Shown here one piece after another: positions 34,189 to 46,871 of a DNA stretch of 64,000 nucleotides. The translations under genes and the position numbers were made by a program. The notes under the pieces are model-generated. The model saw nothing but the letters and a program-made list of their open reading frames with translations, ran no database searches and was not told the DNA's origin. Source of the DNA: Tetrapyrgos nigripes. Lineage: Eukaryota > Basidiomycota > Agaricomycetes > Agaricales > Campanellaceae. Numbering within the stretch: position 1 is the stretch's first letter; every line of letters begins with the position of its first letter. The DNA is taken from NCBI GenBank assembly GCA_013368315.1, contig JAACJM010000110.1:186001-250000 (forward strand). The letters are read 5' to 3'.

Positions 34189-34365
34189 GAATGGAGTAGG
34201 CTGAGGGCTGGCTATCTTATGCCAGAACCAAACACAGTGGATTGAGGTTAAGAGCTAGCTATGACATACATGCAAGCTGTATACTATGCAATCATGTGAG
34301 TACTTAGGGCCTAAACCTCCCCAAAACCCCTACTCCACCAGATATGCAGGAGGAATTGGCAAGGC

Positions 34366-34921
34366 CAGTGTTGTTGCAGTTCAGGCCATGACCCCAGTGC
34401 CCTGACCTGACCCCAGACCGACCCTAAGGGCCAGACACAGTCACTGACCCTGGCCTGGCCTGACCCTCAAGGTTCAGGTCAAGGGTCAGATGCTGGAGAG
34501 GAGGCTGACCTGGGATCAGCCTTCTTAGACTTAGACTGTTGGTATGACCTATTTTGATCAATGTAAAGAGTCATGGTGAGTATTCTGATAGACTCTACAT
34601 GAACATATTATGAGTGCTTACCTTCCGAAGTGCGTGGTACAGTCATATGTACCAAAAAAGAGCAGCACTTGGCACATGCTCTACAATGATAGATCAGGTG
34701 TTTCAGCTGCCAATACTGTGTACACAAGTAGTATACATACCTAAGGTACAAGTTCAAGTATAGACACTTCCTTCAAATATGTCTTTTAAGAGAACAAAAA
34801 TACTTGAGAATAATCAGGTCTGGACCTGACCTGACCTGACCTGACCCTGGCCTTCGAGGGTCAGGTCAAGGGTCAGAAAATTTGATGAGGGCCAGGCCTA
34901 ACCTGGACCATGGCAACACAG
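34366..34921. mobile_element. hAT-like MITE with CCTGACC subterminal repeats
   Basis: The left end CAGTGTTGTTGCAGTTCAGG and the inverted right end CTGTGTTGCCATGGTCCAGG are similar. Both ends are followed by many CTGACC/GGTCAG repeats, a layout seen in hAT MITEs. The possible 8-bp duplications (GGCAAGGC, GCTGAGGC) match at only five positions, so the copy is old or the ends are slightly off. Confidence 0.5.
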
Positions 34922-36383
34922 GCTGAGGCTCACCCAACTGCAGCTCCAATGTGAGAATGGATTAGAGATCAAATTTTGGTACCAATTTGATATGGAAGAG
35001 CATAGCAGAAATGGAGAATGACAAGTCTGAATCTTTGAGGATATAGCAAGGGTATGGGATGAAAATTATCTGGTCTGTAACCAGATGTCCTTGCTCTTGG
35101 TACTTTCTGGCTCATGATCTCCAAAACAATTCCTCACAGGACTCTGTTTCCTTTTGATTCTGCTGCATCTCAAAGTGTCTGTATACCTTTATTGTCAATG
35201 CTTCATTGCATTGAACCATTGATCATGCTTCACAAGACACATCTCAAACTGATGAGTATGACTTAGAGTTTTCTCTTGGCAGTCACTTCTGCTGATGCTA
35301 TCTTCATACCAGCCCTAGAGTACCTGAAACAGCTCCATTTGGCAGACATCTAAATGGTTCATTGTGTGAACCTTCATCCTGCCACTGCCAATGCTGAGAG
35401 TCTCTGCGTTCTTCACCATTTGACTCATTCAGAGGTATCTAAATCCTTTCAACTATCCATCCATCCTCCAAAGTCAACTGTGACATGGTTCCTGCTTCAG
35501 ACAGCAGCCATGGATCATCCAAAGTGCAAAAATCTCCACTCCTTCTCCTCCATGCTAGAACTCTGTACTTGGTGGACTTTACAGTGAAGTCCTGCTGGAA
35601 TTGCAGAGAGATTTGGGGTGTTAGGGATGCAGTTGAGTGTAGGTGTTCTTGTTGGTCATTTCTGGAGTGGATGGAGGGTCAGAACTTGGGTAGATAAGGG
35701 GATGATTGAATCCAACATGGTGTGTTCTTGTGTTTTCTTCCCAATGACATAGTCTCAATACTACTCAGGTACTGGCCATTTCTCAACACCACAAGGATAG
35801 TCATTCTCAGCTTTGTCCTCAAGGCTTCCTCAGTAAGCTCAATCAACGTCTACACCCCATATCTGGACCCACATTCACTGTTAGAGCTAACATCTGACTG
35901 GGATGGGCCATGTGACCTGCCATGTCTCTCTGACTTGCCACAAAGCATACCCAGTCTGTCTGATGTGTCAGATATTATTGCCATTCTATTGCAGCAGGAG
36001 TTGCAGACCATCACCTCTAGAGATTGTCACTGTTGCCATATGATTAACCTCTCAGTTCAGTGTGCTTGTAATGAACCGTGGGTTTGGTTCAGGTTCAGGA
36101 GACTCTAAGATGATTAAGTAGTGAGAAAGGTACTGAATCAGGGCAAGCTTTTGTGTTACCGTGAAATACCAGGTTCTTGAGCACTTGGTGAGCACGCAGG
36201 CGTCAGTCAAGGTCCAGAAACAGCACACTAAGCAAGCTTGCACATTACTAAGGGTGCTGACTTACAATCAGTCAAGATGTAAGGTTCAAACACAGATGTG
36301 TATTGCGAGGTAGGAAAAGTTGCTACAAGAGTACATACTGAGATACTTATATATGTAGTTAGTGAGTCATTTAGAACTATCTA
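34922..36383. other. Degenerate stretch, no gene supported
   Basis: Plus-strand open frames around 35354-35587 and 35722-36108 read like worn coding sequence (Leu-rich, LCVLHHLTHSE) but have no intact structure. They may be remains of an F-box/Leu-rich type gene; this is a guess. Confidence 0.3.
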
Positions 36384-38010
36384 CAGTGGGTCAAAAAATT
36401 GTCCACATGTTTCGCATTTTTGGAAAGATTGCCAATTTAAGCAATACTGAGTAGAGATATTAAAATGTGGTCAGTGATGGGCAGAAAGCCCTTGATAAAC
36501 GCTACAATATTCTGTCTGTTTTGTCTTATTTGGCTTAAAACTCATGGAGATATGACTGATTTAAAATGGTATGTCATTTGGACAATTTTTTGACATGCAA
36601 GTGAAAATACAGAAAGTGCTAGCTCAGTACTTGGTATGCCCTCCTTTGGCCTTCAACACAGCCTCAATCCTTCTAGGCATGCTCCTGATCAATTTCTGAC
36701 AATCTTCTTCTGTGATTTCATCCCACTTTTCAGCTGCTCTGTCCCATATTTCCCAAACTCCAGAGGGTGCTGTGTCATATCCATTGAGCTTGTGTTTGAG
36801 GGTTGTCCAGAGGTGTTCAATGGGGTTCAGGTCAGGAGATTGAGCAGGCCAGCTCATGCAATGGATGTTGTTGTCTTCAAACCACTTGGTGGCCAGTTTT
36901 GACTTGTGTTTAGGATCATTGTCTTGCTGTAAAATGGCCACCTCTGGATCAACACCCAAAATATCCATGCTCTCCAGAAGGTTGTTCTCCAAAATGTCCA
37001 CATACTGCTCTGCATTCATCCTGCCCTCCACCTCTGCCATGTTTCCAACTCCTTCCCACCCCATACATCCCCACACCATGATATTTCCTCCTCCAAATTT
37101 GACTGTTTCCACCACATTTCTCTCTCCCAAGGATTCACCCTTCCTCCCCCACACATACTGCTGTCCATCTGACCCATATCGATTGATTTTAGTCTCATCT
37201 GACCAAATAACCCTTTTCCAGTCATCCACAGTCCAGTTTCTGTACTTCTGTGCAAAGTTTAAACGAGCCTTCCTGTGAGCTGCAGTGAGTTTGGGCTTCT
37301 TCTTCGTTTTAGATGTGTCCACATCATGCCTGAGAAGGGAATTTCGAATGGTTTGGGTGGAGACAGGTTGGTCAAGGAGGGGATTGATGTTTCTGGCCAC
37401 TTCTGTAGCATTTTCAGCTTTGCCAGTGTTGATTTGTTGGATAGCAGCACGTTCATCAGTGGTAGACAGCTTTCTAGGACGCCCTGCTTGATGGTTCTCC
37501 TTGTCAGGATACATCTCTTTGGCCAGAGAAGCAATCTTTGACTTGGATACCCCAGTTTTAGCAGAGATTTCCCTGGATGAAGCAGAAGTTTGGAGGAGAG
37601 AGAGGATATTGTCTTTCTGGGTGGATGTGATGGGTCTCATGATTTGATGAGGGCTATAGAACAACTGGATGCCCTTATATATGGTCCAGCTGGCAGCTAT
37701 GATATCATTATGATGTAGCCATTGCATCATTGTACAACTCCACTTATGATGTCATCTATGAGACATCACATAGTTACAATACTGATTTTGAAGTGGCAAC
37801 TCAAAAAATTGTCCAAATGACATACCATTTTAAATCAATCATATCTCCATGAGTTTTGAGCCAAATAGGACAAATAAAACAGATTATTGTAGCTCTTATC
37901 AAGGGCGTTCTGCCCATCACTGACCACATTTCAATATCTCTACTCAGTATTGCTTAAATTGGCAATCTTTCCAAAAATGCGAAACATGTGGACAATTTTT
38001 TGACCCACTG
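36384..38010 (-). mobile_element. Tc1/mariner transposon, copy 2, inverted
   Basis: TA-flanked (36382-36383, 38011-38012) and 1627 bp long, exactly the length of copy 1. Both terminal regions match the reverse complement of copy 1 base for base where I compared them, and the encoded protein is the same in every residue. Confidence 0.95.
36624..37640 (-). CDS. Tc1/mariner transposase, DD34E, intact (copy 2)
   Basis: 338 aa, identical to the product of the gene at 881-1897, with the same catalytic residues D148, D240 and E275. The start is chosen at 37640, downstream of a TATATAAG box (37682-37675) on the minus strand. A longer frame is open to 37730. Nothing distinguishes the two genes, so either could act on both elements. 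Confidence 0.9.
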   Translation of the reverse strand: MRPITSTQKDNILSLLQTSASSREISAKTGVSKSKIASLAKEMYPDKENHQAGRPRKLSTTDERAAIQQINTGKAENATEVARNINPLLDQPVSTQTIRNSLLRHDVDTSKTKKKPKLTAAHRKARLNFAQKYRNWTVDDWKRVIWSDETKINRYGSDGQQYVWGRKGESLGERNVVETVKFGGGNIMVWGCMGWEGVGNMAEVEGRMNAEQYVDILENNLLESMDILGVDPEVAILQQDNDPKHKSKLATKWFEDNNIHCMSWPAQSPDLNPIEHLWTTLKHKLNGYDTAPSGVWEIWDRAAEKWDEITEEDCQKLIRSMPRRIEAVLKAKGGHTKY

Positions 38011-41000
38011 TAGAATAGAATGGAACTTTCATCAGAACATTGTAGAAAAGGAAAGAAAGAAGGAGAAAACAGATGCCCGAGTCATGCCTGAAGCATCAAT
38101 TACATTGTAAGTATGGTAGATCGAGATGTAGCAAACTCAAAGAAACAGAATACAAGATACTTATGTTGTTCCATTACAGTGCTAGTCCAGAGAAAAGACA
38201 GTTCAGGTGTTATGGGTGTTGGCTGAAAGATCAGCATAAGGGATACCATTTCCTGGTCTTCTTCCTCAACAGGCAGACATTACATGGTTGGGAGATGTCA
38301 ATGACAAAAACCACCCAAGTCACACAAAGATGAAATTGATGAGAATAGAGAGATAGATTAGAGAGAAATGAGTAAGCTGACTAGGCTCTACACTGTGTAA
38401 TAGTAGCACAGGGCAGACACAAAGTGAATGAACTGAAGAACTAGCTACCAAGGTCTGCTGGTATATATATGTAAGAGAACAATGAATAAGTGAGAGAGTT
38501 TCATAAAAATAGTAAAGGGACGAGAACAATGATGTGAAAGATAGGTACAATGGCAGAAATAGAACTGTGAGAACTAAACACTGTTTGACAGATATTATAA
38601 AGTTCAAAGTCAGTGTTATAAGGTTCAAGAGGTATGAATCAAAGAATAACAGAAACCAAAGGAAAAGTGTCAAGTATTATCGAGGTGAAGAAATGGGTTT
38701 GAAGTAAATGAAGAAGAAAGAGAAGGTGGACAAAGGACTGTATCAGGTCGTGACAGGAGATGGAGGTTGTTCTCGTGTTTTTGAAGAGGCCCAAGGGATT
38801 GTCAGTTGGGAGGCTGCATATTATGGTGTGTTGAGACACCAAGCATGGGGTTGAAGGTGAATGACTCAACCAACAACTACCTTCCACTCAAGATGAGGTG
38901 TATAGTTTGGGGATAGAGAGATGCTAAAGCTCTCACAATAGATCTAGCAGAACCAAATCTTCAAGGAAGAAGTAAAAGAAGAGTGATCAAAGTCAAGATG
39001 AGATGGAATACCACTTCAACTGGATGGAGACTAGTTTGGATAGGGGACAAAGGGTAAAAGGATGTAAAAGGAAGGTGATGTGGAGGATCAGGAGGTGGTA
39101 GGAAGGATTATGGGTGACAAGGAGGGGATATGTGGGTGTCTGGTTGTGGTGATACACCAACAAGTACAAAACAAAACTGGGGTAGACAGAAAAGAATGGT
39201 AATACACTGCTTGAATAGGTGCAGCTACCCCTGAAGTGTAAACTGAGTGCTAAATGAAGAGGAAAAATGCAACTGGCTTGGAATCAAAGAAGACAGTACA
39301 CCTCTGCAAGGTACCACACAATATGACAAGTGAATTGTTTGGTATGTAAAAACTGAGTGCTGAGAAAACAAAGTTAAGTGGCTCAAGGGGTATGATGCCT
39401 CCCACTGAAGATGAACTGTAGACAACTGCTTTCCACAGGAACAATACTTGTATTGCTGTTGCACTATATCTGTACAAAGACAGTTACAAGTGGTTGTTGT
39501 ATATAAAATCAAAGTGTGCTTTTATAGTCAGCCACACGATTAGCTAAGTACTGTATAGTAGTTTACTAGGGTCTGTCAAGCCTCTGAGTCCATATGCAGT
39601 TAGGTAATCATTGAGTATGAGTAGGAGTCAGGGATTGTAATTACATGTTGAATGCATCATCAATCACAGTCCAGACGAGATATCTCTCGTCAGAGTAGTA
39701 AAACAAAGTCAGAAATCTGGTAAATGAACTGGTTTGTCTAGCAACTAGACCCAAATGAAGGATAGTATTGTCCAAGTACGCTTTGATCAGCATGTTACCA
39801 ACTGCGTTTATGGTAAAACTCTTGAGATTAAACTAAAGGATACCCATTTGTAAGTCATTCTAGTGGACAAGCTAGACAATTCATAGGTTTGATTGCATAT
39901 ATAGTGAGTTCACACTACTTTGATTAGAAGTGCACAAAATGATGGGGTGCATGGCCAGGCATTTACCTGCTGTATCAGTGTTATTGAGCACTCTCCTCTC
40001 TTGTACCATCAGGTCTCACCAAAGGGGGCTGAGGAAAAAAAATTTAGGATATAGGGCTGGAAAAACCTTTAATGCCTTTGACCACTGAACCAAACTCCTT
40101 CCATATATGGTAGTTATATACCTGATTCAGACACATCTTTGGCCAGATATTACTTTGTTGAACTAAGGCAACTTACTGAGAGACTCGAGAAACTACCAGA
40201 ACTATGTGTTCCAGTGTTGGAAAGCCCTGTTTCTGCAAAGAAATCATCCAAATCAATTGTCTTAAGGGTATTTTCCACCAAAATCATTAGAAAGCAGTCA
40301 ATTTGGGTCAAATTCTGGGTCTGAGCCACCCAAAATTTCTCCATAAGGGAGTTTTTAAGGGCATCCTGGCCTGAACTATGGACCAGCTGTCACGAACCCT
40401 TGAGCTGGGCTAGCCTCTTGGTGCTTAATGGGCTCATCAATGAGGGGAGAATGCCCCAGGAGGAGTCTGGAACCTAGGGGTGGCTTTGGCAAGAGGGAGT
40501 GACACTACTCACTCGACCAACAATCCGAGCTGCTGGCAGATCAATCTACACACCCATATGGCAACTGAGATGACAACAATGAACTAGATCAAGGAGAATG
40601 ACAATGGATGGTGAATGTAGAATGAGAATCCCTGTAAAGGATATGAGACAGCTGTGACTCCTGAGAGAGTTGTCTGACTAGATTCACTGCACACAAGTGT
40701 AGTGCACATATTCCTCAATCCACAATACAGAACAAGCAGAGAAGAAGATCAATTCTGAGGTTTGAGTAGAGGAAAACACTACCTATATACGAGTAGTGAA
40801 ACCAACTCCTGTATCAAGACTCTGCAACAAACTATGATGCTCCTATAACTAATATACTAAATGATCGTGAGTCTCAAATGGTAAGTAGAATAAACAAATC
40901 AAATGTTAAACAACAAATATAGATGTGGAGCGATAAATGGAATGAATGATCAAGTAGAATAGGGTGGGGGCGCACATAGGTACAATTGAAAAACCCTCTA

Positions 41001-42749
41001 AGAGTTTTTGGGCTTAGGCAGTGAATGATGTAAGAATGACAGATATGGAAATATGAAGGAGTGCATGGATACGGCATGTGCCAAAGGTGGCTGAGACAAG
41101 GATTTCTGACACCAGCCCTATATCATTTGACTAAATTGTCTGGCCCCCTTGGTCTCACCTCCCAACATCTAGACCTCCTGTCACCTTCCAATGCCACTCT
41201 CAGATGTTTAGGTCAACCTGCAGGTGACCATAGCTGGTCTAATTTGGGTGCTACGTGGTGATTGGTGAATGTATGTGCTTGTCGTTGCACCTGCTTTGGT
41301 CACAAGACTCACCTCAACCACCTTCCTCTCTGTTACCTTCTTTCACCATTCTACAGATAGAGCCATTTAGTAGTCCTTGAGACACTTGCAAAAATCTGCA
41401 TATTTTTGGTAGTTCTTGCTGTATTTTCTCCTTCTAGGGTAGTCTAAAATTAGATATATACTTCCTTCATCTTCCATAAAGAATTTGGCTATCATGAGTG
41501 AGCTATGTGGGTGTGGTGCCCAGATAACTGTCTAATTTGACTGATTTTCAGATGTGTCAAATTTTGGGATGTGTCTGGAGGTCATTTTGGGTTTTGGCCC
41601 AAAATTTTACCTGACCATGAAGATAATTTTTAGCCCTTGAAGTACCAATACTTGTTTAGGCAGTAGGTCGATAAGCAGTGTGGTGGGAGGCTCTCGAAAA
41701 AAAGGTTGCGAAAAGTGTGACAGTGTCATGAACCATATCTGTAAGTGCATCCAAGTTGAAAAAAATGACCCAGTAATGGGAATGAGCCTGAAGAGTATGT
41801 CCAAAGCAGTCCCTCAGGCATGAAACCACTGGGCAGTTGCAAATACTATAGTATCACAGGAATGTATACAGAATGTTATGTTGTCTGTAATGCAGAATAG
41901 ACTTGCAACAGAGATCAGCGCAGTAAATGAAATAGAGAACCAATGGTATTACGGACAGGGCTTGAAAAATATCTGGACTCAAGTACAAGTACAAGTATCT
42001 ACAGTTTATATATCCTACATATGAGTTGTGATGAGTCATAAAAGAGGAATGAGTCATAATAAAGAAATGAGTCAGAAATGAGTCAATATGACTCATGAGT
42101 ACATGAGGAAGCACATGTGTTGGACATGTGTTTTGAAGAGGAGAATGTCTGGAAAAATAAAGGATAGGGGGTGGCAAAATGCATGACCCATGACAGACAG
42201 CTTGATGTGACTTTGATCATTTTCACCTTGTTCTCCACATTATTTCTCCACAATTATAACTGTTGTCACAGTGTCTCAAGGACTCCAAAAGTGTGACATT
42301 TGGACTTTCTTGAAAAAATATTTCCTATACAACTACACTACTTGTAGATACAACTTACTGTAGCTAGAAAGGTACTCAAAGGTTTGCTGGAGAAAAAAAA
42401 AGATGGCCTAATTGCAGTGTGTTGAGTATTAGAGACTCAATTCAAATTGCTGTCTCAAGGACTACTAAATGACTGTATATATGTCTACTGGTTCATTCAA
42501 ACCCTGTCCTGCCTTCAAGATTATGCCACTCCTCCCCTAACAACTCTCCTTCATCCCAGACTCCAAATCCTGTTCATGCTGCATTCACTTGGGGGAAAGA
42601 GGCCAGGCTATGCTGGCAAGACCGATTACTATCTTTTAGAGCTTACATTTACTTTCAGTTGTACTCTCTGAATACTGTAATACATAACTGGGCCCAAAAA
42701 CATCTTGGTAACTGGTAACAAGCTAATTGTTGGGTGCTGAAATGTAAAT
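38011..42749. other. 4.7 kb of CpG-poor sequence without a supportable gene
   Basis: Many short open frames on both strands, none with recognisable domains, introns or codon pattern. It probably consists of old retroelement and MITE debris. TGTCACGAACCC at about 40389 could be an LTR start and CAGGGCTTGAAAAA at about 41957 a hAT-type terminus, but no partners were found. Confidence 0.5.
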
Positions 42750-43990
42750 GCTGCCAGAATGGGCCCACAACAAAAATACATCCATAGTAAGCTCCCCTGC
42801 AATCGCATACCTCCTCCTCACCCCCTCACAAACTTGTATCTTCACATTCAGAGCACCTATCATTATGGGGCTTCTCTACCTATCATTCTGGAGTTAACTG
42901 AGGCCAGAATGAGCCGACAGCAAAAATATATCTGGTATAAACTCCCTACACTCACATACCCTCCCCCTCACCCCCTCACAAACTTGTATCTTCATTGTGG
43001 AGCTTCTCTCCATATTATTCTGGAGTTAAATGAGGCCATAATGATCCCACAACAAAAATATATCTGTTATAAACTCCCCTACACTCACATACCCTCTCCA
43101 CAAACTTGTATTTTCATATCCAGAGCACTTATCATTGTGGGGTTTCTCTCCCCATTATTCTGGAGTTAAATGAGACCAGGATGGGCCCACAACACAAATA
43201 CATCCATGGTAAACTCCCCTACACTCACATACCTCCCCCTCAACCCCCCACAAACTCATATCTTCACATCCAGAGCACCTATCATTATGGGGTTTCTTTT
43301 CCTGATATTGTGGAGTTAAATGAGGCCAGAATGAGCCCACAACAGATATATCCATTATAAACTCCTCTATGCTCATTTACCCTCCTTCTCACATCTCATT
43401 GTGGGGTTTCTTTCCTTCTAATTCTGAAGTTAAATGAGGCCATAATTGGCCCAAAACAAAAATATATTCATCATAAACTTCCCTGCACTCACATACCCTC
43501 CCCATCACCCCCCCACAAACTCATATCTCCACATCCAGTCCACCTATCATTGTGGGGTTTCATTCCCCATTGTTCTGGAGTTAAATGAGGCCAGAATTAG
43601 CCCTGAGCAAAAATATATTGATGATAAGCTTCCTTGCACTCACATACCCTGCCCTTCACCCACCCAAAAACCCATATCTCCACAGCAAGAGTACCTATGG
43701 ATAATAAACTTCCCTGCACTCACATACCCTCTCTCACCCCCCACAAACTTTTATCTCCACATCCAGAGTACCTATCATTATGGGGTTTCTTTCACTCTTT
43801 TTTTGGAGTTAAATGAGGCCACAATGAGCCCTGAGAAGAAATATATTGATGATAAATGTTTCTGCACTCACCTACCTTCCTCCTCAGGACCTCACCCACA
43901 CACAAACTCTTATCTCCACATCCAGACCATGTATCATTGTGGGTTTTCTTTCCTTCTAATTATGGATTTAAATGAGGCCTGAATTTAATC
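42750..43990. repeat. Tandem array of about nine diverged units, 115-160 bp
   Basis: The anchor TGAGGCCAGAATG-like sequence occurs at about 42899, 43030, 43170, 43320, 43436, 43587, 43813 and 43973, with CACTCACATACCCTC, CCCCACAAACT and CCTATCATTGTGGGG between. Long open frames across it are by-products of the repeat. Confidence 0.85.
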
Positions 43991-44300
43991 GAAGTAATTT
44001 ATTTGGAAGTGATATCTACCATGTAAGCTGTACTTGGTGTATCTATTTCCTTCGAAACCTCAAACTCATTCATTCTTGTTGCAACGTTCGGTTTACTCTG
44101 ATGTTGTGCAGGTGAGATGGAGAGAGCTTGAGGGTATACTTGGGCCAGTAGGAGTTGAAGAGGGAACTGGTAGCACTGTTGGCTTATAGGGGATGAGGTG
44201 TTTATATTTAATGTGGTCACTGTTCAAAGTAAGAATTAATGGTGTAGTGGTCAATATCATGAGTGTTTTTTGAAAAGTCTAGGTCCCAAGTTTAATCCTG
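43991..44300. other. Short spacer
   Basis: Nothing recognised; it ends at the CCT target duplication of the fold-back element. Confidence 0.4.
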
Positions 44301-44303
44301 CCT

Positions 44304-45349
44304 CACAGCGGGGCGCGGAGCATATTTGCCAGCCATTTTTGTGCACTCTTAAATGACGGATAGTTCACACGATTTTGGGTGAGATAAAATTGATCATATT
44401 AGCTGCCAAAAAGGGTCGCAAAAGCTCAAATTATGCGCTCATCAGTATTTTGACAAATCTCTGGTCCGCTGGTGCCTGCCAAAATTTGGCGGGCGCCAGT
44501 GGAAACCAGTTACCAGATGCTAAGCGAGCTTAAGCAACCAGCCAAGTCAAAACTCCCACCAGTAGAAATCTTAAATTGCGATGTGTGAAGCTTCCTCCCT
44601 GCTGATGCCCTCTGTAAGATGTTAGAATACGTTGATTTGTGTGTAAGACAATGTGTATGATAGGAATATAGGGTAGGATACAAGGGGAGGAAGATACATG
44701 CACGCAAAATTATGGGTACCAGCCGAACCAGTGGGAAAGTCCGCCAGAACTTTGTCAAAACACTGATGCTCAAGTTTTTCCATGCTAAACTTTTTATTAA
44801 TTCATGACCAAAAAAGGGAAGCAAATAGTATTCGAATTTTGATTTGTGAGAAAATGCGCAAAAGGTATGATCACTACTTGTGTGCCGGATTCCAGCAAGT
44901 AAAAGGAAAAGCACTGCAGATGGGAAAAATCTAAACTTAAATGACGGATTTTTGCTCGGCACTGGGCCTACTCCATATGGCACTGATTTGAGGCCAATAT
45001 TCCATATGGAGTATGCCCGGCTGTTGAGAAAAATCAGTAATTTAAGTTCATGTTTTTCAATGCCCCAGTGAATTCACTTTACTCGCCGGAACCCGGCACA
45101 CAAATACTGGTCATACCTTTTGCGCATTTTCTTACAAATCAAAACTCGAATACTATTTACTTCCCTTTTTTGGTCACGAATGAATAAAAAGTTTAGCACG
45201 GAAAAGCTTAAGCGCGTAATTTGAGCTTTTGCGACCCGGTTTTTTGGCAGTAAATACGATGGATTTTATCTCACCCAAAATTGTGTGAACTATCCGTCAT
45301 TTAAGAATGCACAAAAATGGCTGGCAAATATGCTCCGTGCCCCGCTGTG
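44304..45349. mobile_element. Fold-back CACTA-type MITE
   Basis: The inverted ends begin CACAGCGGGGCRCGGAGCAT, and the 3-bp duplication CCT flanks the element (44301-44303, 45350-45352). Apart from a 327-bp insertion in the left arm, nearly the whole element is one inverted repeat with arms of about 350 bp, meeting near ACTCCATATGG/CCATATGGAGT (about 44970-45010). No coding capacity. Confidence 0.85.
44441..44767. mobile_element. MITE nested in the left arm of the fold-back element
   Basis: The inverted ends ATCAGTRTTTTGACAAA are flanked by GCTC on both sides (44437-44440, 44768-44771). The opposite arm of the host element shows the uninterrupted sequence (GCGCTTAAGCTTTTCCGTGC in inverted sense), which proves the insertion and its 4-bp duplication. 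327 bp, no gene. Confidence 0.85.
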
Positions 45350-45352
45350 CCT

Positions 45353-46871
45353 GGGAGTACCTCATAAATATATGATCATATGATTTTTAATACCTTTACA
45401 GTTATAAATTCCCATGGCTCAAGGATTCTGGTCAGCCTCACAGATGGCAGATTTCGTCGCAAAAAAAAAACTGATTACTCTATAAATAGTAATCGGAATA
45501 ACACATTGGGATGATTCTTATAGGGTTTGTTGAAGCAAAATAGGAAGATAGATTGGCTGTAGAAAGGATACCTGTTAGTATCTTTGGATTGGTTTTTGCT
45601 TGGCATTGTTTCTTCAGGTGTGTGTTTTACCTCTACTCTATGTTCATTTGACTTATATTGCAGTTCTACAGGGTTACTGAATGCCTCTAAGTGGTGTTGC
45701 TGTTGTCAATGCCTTTAGCTTCCCACATCCACCTCCTATGACTCTGCCAATTGTGGGGCAGTACATATTACTTAACGTATTCACCCCTTTCCTGGTACTC
45801 TAGCTAGACTAAAATGCCACATCTTTACCATTATGACCCAGCTCTGAGTCCTCAATTCTACCTAGCTATGAGTGTCCCTGTACCTTGCTGTTCTCCAACA
45901 AGTTTTTACACCATGCTTTTGAGACAGCAATGTCATCCAAACTAAGATTGCAGCATCCAGCTCAACTTTCTGTTTACTGGGCTGATTCTTTGTACACTCA
46001 TTTCCCATGCCTCTTGTAAATTGAGGCAAGGTTGTTCATGGAAGTCAATGTTGATATGCCATACAAAATTCATGTATAGAAACACTATTTGACAGTTAGA
46101 AAGATGATTTACCACTTTGATTGGTGTATAAAGGACTCTAGTCAAAGCACTAGTGGACTAAGTGTACATGCCAGTACAATAAAGCTAAGTACTTATGAAT
46201 GAGATATGCTTATTCTAAGTACTATGGTAGATGTGTACAGGACTTCGGTTGTAGTAGCAGACCCACCCATTATGCTATGCAAAGATCTATAAAGACTTTG
46301 TAACAAATTCCTACTATAACACACTTAGTACCACCAGTGCAACTCAAGGGAAAGTGAAGCCCCTATTCACAGGCAAGGAACACATCAGCTATACAACCCA
46401 GACTCTAGCACTAAAAGATCACTGGATAAGAATTGTGTCATACTCAGAGAAATCAGAGGACAACCATAGTGACTGACTATGTCTGAACTAGCAGTATAGT
46501 AATTGATCCCTCACTTATAAGCAAAACAGAAGGAATAGTCTTTTGAAAGACAGCAAGGATAGATAAGTAGGACAAAATTTATATGTACGAGTTCCTAGAA
46601 AGCTCAGCTTTCTTATGATACTAAAGGGATGTACTAGCAGGGAGGGAATGAAGCCTATTGTTCATTACTGTCAGTATGCAATCAAAGGAATGAGTCATGT
46701 TAAGAAAGCCCAAAAAGGGTAAAGATATTTCCAAATGCATCAGTAAGATCAGCAAGATGTGTGCCTGATGACTGAGGCTTTCTAGTCAGTACAAGTACAA
46801 CTACAGAATATATGTATGATCTTATAGAGAGCAGGACTCAACTATAGGAGAACTACACCACTAACTGGTGG
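45353..46871. other. Spacer with a TPR remnant, no gene
   Basis: A piece near 46000-46050, read on the minus strand, gives TSMNNLASIYKRHGK, the same TPR unit found at 58.6-59.4 kb. Nothing else is supported. Confidence 0.5.

Larger units (their letters stand above)
32738..34337 (-). mobile_element. Miniature LTR retrotransposon with gag-like gene (TR-GAG type)
   Basis: Direct repeats of 130 and 146 bp (32738-32867, 34192-34337) start TGGAGTAGG and end CCTACTCCA. Between them lie a gag-like reading frame on the minus strand and, three bases inside the right LTR, a primer-binding site that matches a tRNA 3' end. No protease, integrase or reverse transcriptase is present, so mobility would need enzymes from another element. 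No clear 5-bp target duplication was found, and the two LTRs differ, so the copy is old. Confidence 0.75.

Noticed and set aside
38320..39512. Several minus-strand Ser/Leu/Phe-rich open frames
   Set aside because: Low-information translations of purine-rich sequence with no family signal; not supportable as genes.
40389..40700. Possible gypsy-type solo LTR starting TGTCACGAACCC
   Set aside because: No matching CA end, second LTR or target duplication could be found.
41957..42010. hAT-type terminus CAGGGCTTGAAAAA followed by CAAGTACAAGT
   Set aside because: No inverted partner TTTTTCAAGCCCTG was seen downstream or upstream, so no element can be delimited.
42750..43990. CRISPR-like regular repeat pattern
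   Set aside because: Units are long, diverged and directly adjoining with no short repeat/unique spacer structure. It is a tandem satellite in a eukaryotic genome.
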